Source of the DNA: Gonapodya sp. JEL0774
Lineage: Eukaryota > Monoblepharomycota > Monoblepharidomycetes > Monoblepharidales > Gonapodyaceae
Assembly (NCBI GenBank): GCA_027604505.1
Contig: JADIIX010000001.1
Location: forward strand, 62,001 to 126,000
Direction of reading: 5' to 3'
Length of the DNA: 64,000 nucleotides
Below are positions 32,569 through 43,482 of this stretch, piece after piece. How positions within the stretch are numbered: the stretch's first letter is position 1; the number at the start of each line of letters is the position of its first letter. The notes beneath the pieces are model-generated. The model ran no database searches. It saw nothing but the letters and a program-made list of their open reading frames with translations, and had not been told where the DNA came from. The translations under genes and the position numbers were made by a program.

Positions 32569-34451
32569 TCACCCGTTAGGGGAGGCTCGGGGGGGGAGGG
32601 GGGGGGGCAACCTTATTGCGTTAAGACAATCCCGGGTTGTGGATCCCCCCCGGCCTTCGGGTTCTTCCTGAACGAAGAGGAGACGGTGGGGCCTCAAGCC
32701 AAACGAAGCCGAATCCTGCCGACGGAGCAGCATCCAATGCTGCACACCGAACGCCCAGGGGCGGGAGAGATCGAAGAGCGGCCGGCCCCTTGAGAGGTGG
32801 GGAGATAGGTGATCCACCACTGCAGGTCCTTGCGGGCCTCGGTGTTCAAGCGCGTGCGGTGATAAGGGTGGCGGAGTGTAGAGGCAAGGTTGATCAAGCG
32901 GGGGACGAAGGTACGACCCCCGTGGACCACATCCGAGATGTGGGAGAGATAACCGAGCAGCCGCTCGAGGAAGCGGTGGGTTACCTTAGTCGCGGAGACG
33001 GCCGAGCGGAGGAGGTGGAGGACGAGCGAGAGGGTGGAAGGGGGTATGGTAACAGACCAGTTGACAGTATTCTAAACGAGCCCAAGGATCTTGGCGCAGG
33101 TGGGCGGGGGTTGACCCTTGGGGCGGTTGGGTGAGAGATCGAGGGACTTGAGAACCGATCCTAGGGTGGCAAATTCGGAAGTGGCAGGTTGTGCGGAAGG
33201 GTGAACCACGGGAAATCATCCAAGTAAATCAAAGTAAGAACAACACCGTAACTGAACTTCAAAATCAACCGAATCACAAGCCCAGTCGCTGAAAAAATGA
33301 AGCACGCCTTCCGAATGCCAAATGACAAGCAGGTGTCAACAATGATGTCGTCCATGACGACGATCTGCGGGTAGCCGATGCTGTACCGATTTTGCAGGCT
33401 CTGTAATCGCAAGATGTACGCACGTTGCCCGTCGGCGGGGCCACCGAGATGCCGGAGGGACCTGATCAAGTTGCCGGAAGCGACCCAGAACTGTGCATGC
33501 TTGATCAGGACCGAAGCATCGCCCGAGTCGGGAGGACCGATTGAAATCCTTGCCGAGGTGAAACGAGAGTTCGCGAGCGACAGAGAACTGCTTGAAGTCC
33601 CCTGTTGTAAGGCCCGGCAGGCAGACGCTCCGTGATATAGAGAGAACTTCGGAGGCGCACCGGTAGCTTTTCCATGATAGCCCCCTCAAAGTCTACCCAC
33701 TCAGCGATGAGAGGGCCGGCGCCAAGCGTCGATCATCGCGATGAGAGGCCAAGCGATCGACCGACGCGGGGACGTCACGGCGGATCGCGGCTTCGACGGA
33801 TGCCGCGTCGACCGCGGAAACGAGATCCGAGACTCGCAGAGTTCCTGAAGGCACGGCAGGAATAGGAAGAGGTTTGGAAGGGGTAGTGATGGCTGGGGGT
33901 GGCAGGTTGGAAGAGGAGGGGACAGGGTTGGGGGTCTGGGCATGACGGTGCGGAGGAACCGTGGAGCCCGCTGACGGCGTCACACGGAGGGAGGCCAGTT
34001 CACGGGACATGGATTCCATAGTGGAATAGAGGACAATTTTCCGGTTATCGCGAATCTGATCGCGCTCCATCATCTGTGCGAGCAGAGTGGCTTCCCGCTC
34101 ATCCCTCAGGGCGTCAGGGAGCACGAGCCCTGTTTTCCTCTCGGATTTGCAGGAGAGGTTGCTGAAGGATATTCTGCTGCGAGCAATCCGGCGGATCGAT
34201 GGTGAGAACTGAGAACTGAGAACGGCATTCGTCCGGGGCCAGAAGACAGGTCTGATCCGTGACCTGGTGACCCCCGGTGGCGGAGTTCGAGGAAGACTCA
34301 TAAGAGGAACGGAAAACAGGGTGGAGCAAGGCGGTAGAGGCGGAGAAATGGGGGAAGAAGGGGGAAGAAGAAATCGGACAGCACACCACAAATGTGGGTC
34401 CTGTGGGTCACTCCGACAATACGCTCCTGTACAGCATTCCACACTTTCCAA
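32569..34451 (-). mobile_element. Decayed DIRS-like retrotransposon fragment B (Gag-like + reverse transcriptase)
   Basis: On the minus strand, from high to low coordinate: a Pro/Ser-rich Gag-like frame at 33693-34451; reverse transcriptase remnants around 33160-33690, including VDTCLSFGIRKACFIFSATG and YGVVLTLIYLDDF with the catalytic YLDD near 33200-33215; then VVHGGRTFVPRL and RLNTEARKDLQWWITYLPTS (about 32820-32930), typical of the DIRS/Ngaro thumb and connection; then an EEPEGRGG stretch that also occurs in fragment A. Frames shift between blocks and stops interrupt, so it is not functional. RNase H and recombinase are absent. The limits are approximate and the lower end sits in a G-run near 32590-32608. 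Confidence 0.75.
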
Positions 34452-34880
34452 ACAAAACTACTAAAACCCTTCGTCCCGACACATAGTAGTTTTAAGTCCC
34501 TTTTTCTCCCTTCCGTGACTTTGTCTACCCCAAAAAGCGGAATACAGTGCAGCATCGAGCGGTACCCACAATCCACCCCAACATGACCGCGAGGTCACCA
34601 ACGGTCACGGGATGATACTGATCTCCACTTAGACATAACTTGCACGCTATGCGTTTTGTGTAAAGTGTGCGCATGGTGTTAGGTCAACCCTGTACATTTG
34701 TGAGCGTCAAAATTGGAACGGTTGATTCAGCAGCCATCACTGATATCAACATGACCAATCCCCGTCAAAGACTGTGTTCAAATAATACTCGAAAAAAGTA
34801 TTTTTGGTTGGGAACCTCGTGTACATAACGAAGCGGCAGATTCTCATCTGCGTCTTTCATGAGCAAAAACTGATCCCAAA
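34452..34880. other. Intergenic upstream of RPP30
   Basis: About 430 bases, AT-richer than the retroelement fragment next to it, and likely holding the RPP30 promoter. No clear TATA box or open frame of interest. Confidence 0.4.
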
Positions 34881-36691
34881 TATGTTTTATGACGTAAACA
34901 TCCCGCATCCATCAGCGGCACCTACTGCTGCGGAGACTGCAAATTTGCTACGGGTCGTGGACCAGCTGTGCGCTCGTGAGTGGAATCGACAGCGGACAAA
35001 AGTGAAAGAGAAGTTCTTTTGCCATTGATCACTCCGCTGCGAATTTGACACTCTCACTTCTTGTTCTTTCGTAACAATCAACATTTCTCTGCTCCAATCT
35101 TCCACATTAGTGGGGTACCATGTGTGCGCTTTCAATCATACCGTGACTTCAAAACTGGGATCCAACCACGTTCGTCCTCTCTTCCATGCGCCAGCCTTGA
35201 TGAACCCTCAAACTCTGGTGTTTCATAGGTAAACCCCGTCAAGATTCTCGATGCCTTCCGCGAAACTGCCCCACCGACCCAACTTCCTCCTCCGGTGCCT
35301 ACAACTTCGGCTCAAACAACCACTCCGCCGCCTTCGAATAAGCCCCCTACTGAATCATATCGCGTGGCCCTTTTGCGTTCCAAGAGCTCTGTTCACCGGA
35401 CAGACCTCATCCCATACTCGTCCAATCAGTCTGCCAAACGAATAAGGCAACTTTCTCGAATAACCCTCGTAGCCGATGATCCGGCGGCAAGTTACAGCTT
35501 TGTAAGTAACCTGTCTGGTGTTTGGGTAAATAGCGGGGAAACTTCGGTCACCCGCTGACTCCTCGCCGAGGATATCTTAGCCAGCATCCACCCGCCATGG
35601 AGTTCCGGCCAGCACTCAAAGCTGCCTTAGATCACGCCATGTGTTGCTTGAAGCTTCAGGCTCGTGCCTCAATGCAACGCACTCAATTGATACTGCATTT
35701 GGGCCTTCACACGGTGCTATGAATTGTCCGTGCTCTAACTTGCGTCTGCGAAGGGTTTTGTGGATTGTAATGTCTCTCCTGCGCGTTCATCTGCAGCACA
35801 ACTCCCCTCACCTCCTCTCTTACGACCTCGTCGCGGTGCAACCTACCTCGGAGCGAATGCTGCAACAAGTTTGCGCTTCGTGGGATATAGACATTCTTTC
35901 GTTTGATTTGTCATCTCGGCTTCCGTTCCCTCTCAAACCCTCGACGCTAGGTCTCGCGGCCGAAAGAGGCATATTTTTTGAGCTGACGATGGGGCCCGCC
36001 ATGAGAGAAAGCGGCGCGAGGAAGTGGCTGGTGGGGAATGCGGCGCAGGTTGTGAAAGCAAGTGGGGGAAGGAACGTAATTATAAGTGGCGGTTGGACAA
36101 AGGGGATCGAAGTGCGTGGCGGACATGATCTTGCGAATCTGTAAGTGTCCGCAATTGTTTAAGCACACCTGGATGCCTTGTCTCGGGACTTGTCTTGTGC
36201 TGTTCAAGGATCTTGATGTAGCAACTCCCTCTTTCAACTCGCCTCTCGTCCTGCTCCCATTCCCAGGGCAACCCTCTTTGGCCTTAGCCCGGGAGCCGCT
36301 CGAGCTGCCCTCTCCACCACATGTGGCTCGCTTGTCCGTCGAGCTGGTGTGTATCCTCTTGCAACTCCTCATCTCTAGTCCCATCTCTCACCCCACCCTC
36401 CGTCACGACGAAGAATCCCGCCGCTTCACCTTACGAGCCGCAGTGGCTTTATCTCCGACAGTCGTTGTGCGGCCGACGGCAGCTGACCTTTCCAAAACCC
36501 AGAAATATGCTGTCAAGTCGGACAGGCCCTCAATATCGAATTCAGTCCCGTCATCGTCAACATTAGGAGCAGATGAAGGGAACGTTGTACGCAAGGGCAC
36601 GAACTCAGCAATTGCGAAAAGTGGCAAGAAACGGAAGGGGGAAGAAGAAGGCTCAGGGAACTCAAAGAAGGTAAAGGGAGGAAATAGTTAG
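34881..36691 (+). CDS. RPP30: Ribonuclease P/MRP protein subunit RPP30 (Rpp1)
   Basis: A protein subunit of RNase P and RNase MRP, with a TIM-barrel-like fold, for 5' tRNA maturation and rRNA processing in the nucleus. Exon 1 (34881-34975) starts MFYDVNIPHP and joins across 34976-35110 in phase to LGYHVCAFNHTVTSKL. Later exons read ITLVADDPAASYSF, LLSYDLVAVQPTSERMLQQV, DIDILSFDLSSRLPFPLKPS, AAERGIFFELTMGPAMRESG, ASGGRNVIISGGW and VRGGHDLANLATLFGLS, all standard family blocks. The C-terminus is basic and Lys/Gly-rich (KKRKGEEEGSG), a likely nuclear localisation signal. Stop at 36689-36691. Convergent with the helicase gene at a distance of about 145 bases. Confidence 0.94.
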
Positions 36692-36835
36692 CTAGCTTGT
36701 TGATTCAGCCGCCCAACTGGGATGATAGCAATGCTCATTGGCAATGAAATGAATTGATCCTACGATTTTTACTGTACATGTATCTGTTTGAAAATCACGT
36801 CAAAGTGCAGCGTCTAAAAAATGTTTGAGATCATG

Positions 36836-39800
36836 TTATGCCCAAATTTTCAAGAACTGAGCCCCAAACTCGTCCCTGAGATCCTTGAACGCAATGAGTG
36901 TCTTCGGCTTCACGCTCAGGACTTGATTTCCGCTCTTTTCGCTCCCACCCGCCGCTGTGCTCAAGTCCTCTTCCTCATCCCATTGTCGAGGATCTTCCTC
37001 ATATGTGTCACTTTCAGTGCTATCGCCCTGATCGTCCTCCACGCTGTCTATTAAAGCGTACTCCTCATCACCACCAGATTGCATCACCTCCAATGAGACG
37101 CATATCGCTTTCAGAGCGAGGTGGAAGTCTTGTAAAGCGAACCAAACATCTCCCGCCCTCATCAAGTTCCCAGAGACAAGTGCTTTGGTTTGCCCTGATA
37201 CAAAGCTGTCTGTGAGTAACACGATCTACGTAGATGCAAAACACAACGCACCATGCGCCATGAAATCGAGTAGATATCGATTCAATTTCATTTCCGGCTT
37301 GCTTGAACCAGCTCTTTGTGTGATTGTGACAGCTTTTTGGCCGATAGGCAACGCCGAAGTGTCTAAGTGAAGTCCCTCGATGGCGTTCGTAGTCAGATCT
37401 TCCGCATCATCCCAGAAGTCGCCTTGTCCCGACAAAGCGGAAAATGGTGATCGCGCTAGACAGTCAGTTGAGATCAATGAGTTTGGGAGTCGGACAGACG
37501 AGTCAAGCGATGCGCCGACGGGAACCGTAGAGAGCGGAAGAGAAGGCGGAGCAGATGACCCATTTGAGAAGGCGAAGGCCCTGCCATAATTGGCGAACAC
37601 TTCCAATGCTCGTTCGTCATGTTCAGCGATCGCGCGAGCAGCTTGATCGGGGAGAGGTTCCAAAATCACCTTGGAAGGGTGCGAGCCGCGTTCTTTGAGA
37701 AAATGAGCTGTAATGTATGAAGGGAGAAACCGTCTGCCGAACAAGTGTGACAAGATGAGAAGCAACTGGTATTGGACGTAAACAGGGTCCTCGCTGAAGC
37801 TCTCGCAGATTGCATCAAAGACGCCAGCTGATAAGAGAGCAACAAAGTGAAAGTTGGCCGGCTCATGATAGTGGAGGTGAGCGAGCACACCAGCAGGACC
37901 TCGCAGCTGACCAGCATCATCCATGAGACCTTCCGTGACAAGATACTCCAGGGTGAAGAGAAATTTGTGAGACATTTGCTGGTGATCGACCCCATACGTA
38001 AACAGCGGCTGTTCAAGAACGTTGGTCACAAGTTTCTGCGCGGTAGACTTGTCCTTACTCTCATTGAAGAGAATCATTAATCGCAAAACCAAAGTCGTGG
38101 TCAGAGGGAAATGACCACGGAGGCGAGGAAGATTTGCAGTCATCAGCCGACGAACTTTCGGATGAGGAATCCCGTAAAAAACGACGTGACCTTGAGATGA
38201 AACGGATTGAGTAATCGCCTAAGTTGGTCGTTCACTCTCCCTCACCAACGTCGTCAAATCCGCGCCTCGCGGCCCGTCCACTCATTTGTCGATAGTTCAG
38301 AGCATTGAGATAAGGGCTATCCCCAAAGAAGATGACCGATCGACATGGCATGTTTATGCCCAGCGCAAGAGTGCCGGTTGCGATTACGAAAGACAAATAT
38401 CTCCTGCGGAACAGGACCTCGACGCACTGCAGATAGCTCTTATTGCATCCGGCATGGTGCACCCCGATTCCACGTTTCAAAGCAACAATTAAAGGGTTAT
38501 TGTTGCCATAAACGCGTCTTGCTGCTTTCGTGATCTCAGAATACTCCTCGTCATCCACACCATGTCCGCGACCTCGGAATGAGAACTCGGGATCCACATC
38601 AACCAACCACGCGGCCAGTGCGGGTTCCAATACTTCAACCACCTTTTTGGCTGGACCCTCGGGCTCAACATTCGTCCCGTCCTGGGATCTCTAAAATCAC
38701 GTACAAAATGAGAAAACAGAAGCGGCAGATGCCGCGCATGAAACTAACCTTGGGAGGCGCCCGCCTTTCCTTTATATCTCTATGTGCTTTAGCTTTGCGA
38801 TCAAGTTCATCCTTCCGTGCTTCCGCCTTTCTGACGAGCACCTCGTTCTCAGCACGCTTCCGCTCTTGTCTCGCCTCTAACTCATCATTCAGTGTTTCAG
38901 CGATGACGTTGCAAAAATTACGGTCAAAGCAAAATGCAATCGCTGGTAGCTTGTCCTCCAACTTTAGTTGATTCACCATATCGATGGCAGTTTCCAAATA
39001 AGTATCCGAGTCGGAAGCGGCTTCGTCGTTTATCTTGAACGTCTCCTGCAAGCCCAAGTCACTCACAACTTTTCTACAGAAGCCTTCCGTTTGAGAGCCC
39101 TGTTTGAGCCAGGACTTGAATACCTTCTTCAGCTCGTTCTCCCAATTTCTCACACTTTTCTTCGACAAACGGTGCTTTGTGGTGAAAAAGATCTCCGGCT
39201 CCAGGGGACGTAATAGCGCATGGCCATTTGATGATATCCACATCGTGTCGAATAGTTTGAGTGTTTCGAAAGGTGTTAGGGATAGATCGGCTGGATAACC
39301 TGCGCTCAAGATTTCTTGCACGCTGTGAAGGCAATCATGAGCGTTCCTGCAGAAGAATGACAAGAGACTCGGGCATATAGACTCACCGAATTTCAGAGAA
39401 GGGGTGAAGCCTGACAAATTCCCCTCCGTTGGCTTGGTTCAACCCGTCCTCACTCTTCCACTTTTTGGCAATGAACACGTACTTTACGAGATCTGAATAT
39501 CGCTCGTCGTACTTGATCATTCTCATCTCCACCCCGCGCTTCTTCTGTGCGTTTGCAAGCCACTGGTGGAACTTGGAAGGATTCCCGATTGTCGCGGACA
39601 AAGCGATAATCGGGCATTGCGCAAGTAATAAACAATGCTCCCACACCGCACCATCTTCCGAGTTGGAAATGCTGTGGACTTATCCCAACAGTCCACGCCA
39701 TCAATCCGTGGCTGGAATAAATCGAGTAGTTTTGTCTTACCTTCGTCAAATATTATGCGTCGGATTTTCTTGCACCAGTTTTCACGCGAAGATGAAAGAA

Positions 39801-42800
39801 GCAAGATCTCAAGTACTTGAGGAACTGTGATTAGAACCTGCCAACATAAAAATAAAAATCCACCAAAAGCGCGCCAAGTAGTTACAAAGTTAGTCACCTG
39901 GCATTTTTCTGCATTGAACTGTTCCACGTACCAACAGAAGTCGTGAATAGACTTACAAAGAGAAAGAAGCTGTACTCACTCGATAATCTTTGAGTTCGAA
40001 AATCGGCCATTAGCTTCGCAATCAGTTTGTGTTCATAACCGCTTGTTTGTCGGTGGCCCTCACCTCGCGTAAAAATCCCCCAAACTGATTTTTTCTCGCT
40101 TGTAACCAAACGAGCGTAGACTTCAGCAGCAACTTGGTTTGTGAGCGCTTTTGTAGGAGCAACATAGACTACAACGCCATCTGGAGAGTCCCGGAGAACT
40201 TTCTCCATCGAATAGTATGCCACAAATGTCTTGCCACTTGAAGTTGGCGCACAGACAAGAACAGACTCATTCCGGTCGATGATATCGAGCAAGTCTTTCT
40301 GCCAACGGTCTGGGACAAATTTGACTCTCGCATCCGGCACCTGAACAAAATTGCAAGGGAATGATGAGCCGTAGCACTAATTACCAGTTGTCGCCTTATC
40401 TTTTTTTACCTGATCAAAGTCTCTTTCTAATACCGATTCCATCTGTTCCAATTGAAAACGGACCGCCGACCAAGGAGCAGGTGTCTTTGAGGACTTGCTC
40501 TTCGAACCATTCCCACTAGAGCCTGTTGACATTCCAGGCAATCTCTGAATAGACTCTTCTATCTCGGGGAAACCGATCCTCCGAAAGATATCCGAAATCT
40601 CTGCCCACGCATTGGGCCAATCAATCCGTGTTCCACTGGATGAAGCGACACTACTAAGCGCAACGTGTTGCATCTGCCATGCCGTGCGAAACAGTTGACT
40701 CGCAACAAAGGCACCAAAGTTGTCCTCCGCCTTCCATTTTCCCGCTGCTTTCCAAACTTGGAACAGGACGTTTGCTCTCCTCAGTTGGGAGGTAACTTTT
40801 ACCGATGCTGGGGCTTGCTCGATTGCATGCAGAAAGACAGGGCTCGACACAAACTTGATCACGAGGTGAGGATTGTCGATCTCCTCAACTTGCCCAAAGA
40901 GATGGTCCATCTGCTCACGAGCCACTTTCTCGGCTTTCTGCGTCGACACGGCCATGTTGCGGTCAATGATCGCTTGAGCTTTAGAGCTTATCTTTCGTGC
41001 AATAGCATTGGGTTGCGGGCCCCCAAAAGAAGATTTGGTGATATGATGGTGAAGCTGGGAGCTCCCCGTGAGGCTCTGGGCATAGTTGCGGACAAAAGTG
41101 TAATACTGTTGTGTCCACCTGAGTTCAAGAGCTCGCTTTCTGGCTGCACTCAAGGGTCGCTTTCCAGGAATTGGAGTTCTTGGTGGCGGCTTTTGCCTTT
41201 TGTCCGGAACACGGGCCAGAGGATCTTTGAGGGGTCTCATTGCATGCCAATGGTGCGTTTCTCTATGGCGATGACTCTTGGATTCGATCGAGTTTACAGA
41301 GTCCGGAATTCTCGACTTTGGGATTTGGGGAAGGGGAGCAAACTTTGCTGTGATATGCGCTACGAGATCATGCTTGATTGGGATAAGGCCTTGGACCTTT
41401 GTTGCCGAGATTTCAGATCGGGCATCACGATTCCCTTTCTGGCTTGTGGGTTCAGGGCTCGCGATCCTCGTCAAGAACTGGCTTGGGAGACCAAATTCCA
41501 CTCGCCGCATCATATCCACCACATAATCCTGAGCGCTTTCGTTCAGACATTGCGCTGCAGCCACCCCGCCGTCTCGTCGCACTTCAGACACCATGGCTGT
41601 GAAGAGGCGGCCGTCGACCAAGTCTGCGAGTGGCTCGCCAGATAGCATGGTAATTGTTCGGCTCATTTCTTTGTAGGTTGCGATGAGAAATGCCACAGAG
41701 TCGTCGTCCAGGTCTGGCGCGTTGGAGAAGGAGCGTTGCGGGAGAGGAAGTGACTTTATGAAGGCGAGGTGAAGGAAGAAAGCTAGTGCGAGATGGGCAC
41801 ATGGCTTGATTTTCCTAATGATGTCGCCGAACCAAGAATCGGTGCGGGAGAGTCCAGTCCCATCAAGACGTGGTGACACCACCGAACAGTGCTGGCTGAT
41901 TGGTACGTGAGCGTCGTGTGCCCGGAGAGGGGTCTCCTTGAGGAAATCCATGTCCACCTTTTGGGCAGCTTGGACCAAGACTTGTCTGGGTTTGCCATAG
42001 AATGCAAACCCCCACACTTTTGGCCCCTTGAATTCAATGGGAAAGATGGCCTTTGCCGATAGAATAGTGATCGGCCAATGAAACAGTGAAATGCTGACAA
42101 AACATCATAATAGCCTTCCATCTTCACATACCACATTCACATTGCATGACAGCAATGACACGAGGTGGAGCTTTCCGTCAACTGAGAAGGGCTCTTCCAT
42201 TGTTGCACCGGTCGTGGTCGAGCCAAAAAGCCGACCTTCTTTCGGAGGAGGAGCTGTGACTGAAAGTAGCACAAACGCTGGCTCATGGCTGATGAGAAAG
42301 GTATCCCATTCGGGGGAGTAACGGGAACGAAACGTGTGGGACTTGATCGAGGTGTTCTGCTCCAAGTGCATCTTGCATATCTCGATATGGTACATGAAAA
42401 AGAGAGGTATGGAGCAAGATATGAATTGCGCTTTCAAAATCTTTACCTGCAAGAAGAGACTTCCTTCCGCCGACCAGCGTTCAGGGTGGTTCTGGACTTG
42501 CTGTAAACTGTCCTCGAACCAAACGAGCTGAAACTTGCAATCTCTCGCAGTGAGATTATTCAAAAATTTCTCGAAGCACCACACGAAATGGGCAAGCTGC
42601 CCTCCATGGGTAAAGTCGACCTTGGTGACATCACGACGCTTGTTGAATTTCTGTTGATCTGGCTTCAAAATGAGTCGACTGACCGATTCGCGAGCTATGA
42701 TATCCGATGCAAGCCCCACTCCATCAATGAGAAAGCGTTCCGTACCGCCAAAGTCATCGACAAGATCAACTGTGTGTCAAATTGTTTTAGTAATGAATCC

Positions 42801-43073
42801 AAAACCGTCCCGCACAGAGATACCTGTGCGACTTCACACTCACTATACATAGGCGATAGTGTTGCGAACGCCACCCGCAGCTCCCTTTTACTGTCCATCT
42901 TTCGGTTTGTCGTGTTCCCCGAAGAGGTAGGTGTCCACGGAATGTCCACCGTGCACAAACACTTTTGTTTATTTGTTTGTGTCAGGGCGGCAACCACGAT
43001 ATATTGTAGAGTTGACGGCTCTCCAAGCAGCACTGTGATTATCAAGGCGGATGTACTGCCCGTACTTATCCAT
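36836..43073 (-). CDS. DDX60-like Ski2-family DExH helicase
   Basis: A very large superfamily 2 RNA helicase related to DDX60/DDX60L. The N-terminal part has [20 protein letters not shown] (about 42710-42770) and [20 protein letters not shown] (about 42560-42630), as in the DDX60 family. Helicase motifs: APTSSGKT (I, about 40225-40250), IIFDE|VHS (II, split by an intron at 39682-39745), LSATIGNP (III, about 39575-39600), [13 protein letters not shown] (V, about 38345-38385) and [12 protein letters not shown] (VI, about 38250-38290). A winged-helix-like region and an acidic Asp/Glu tail follow, with the stop at 36836-36838. The first coding exon is uncertain. [14 protein letters not shown] at 43073, spliced in phase into exon 2 at 42769, is the best candidate. 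In vertebrates DDX60 is an interferon-induced antiviral factor; the fungal role is unknown. Confidence 0.9.
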
Positions 43074-43482
43074 CGCGAATTGTTTGATTTACTGAGTTCC
43101 ACAGAATATATGGTGAGCATGTTTGGAGACTGTTAAGTCGAGTTTTCTCGAGTTGCACGACATTGGCACTCGTGAATCTGAGCATGGGGAGTTGATCCCA
43201 TCCCTGTAGGTGCGGACACCCGCTGTAAAAATGGCGTGATCAGCCCCCTCCGCCAATCCAGTGGCGGCAACGGTTTTGCGTTTTGCCATTTGCAAACACC
43301 GTGGTGAATACAACAGAACTCATTCAAACTTCCCCGCTCCGAAATATCTTTGTGAGCGTCGTCAACTGCGGAAGGTTCTCCCACGTCCGGTTGCCTCCTC
43401 CTCATCTCTTCCACCTTGCCCCCCTTACCCCCGCAAAACCTCTGACAACACGTGATTCTAAACAAATCGGATTCAAGCACTG
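43074..43482. promoter_or_regulatory. Shared divergent promoter region, DDX60-like and KHA1-like genes
   Basis: About 410 bases separate the two probable start codons, so promoters and 5' UTRs of both genes should lie here. No TATA box or repeated site stands out. A pyrimidine-rich block at 43385-43435 is the only compositional feature. Confidence 0.4.
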
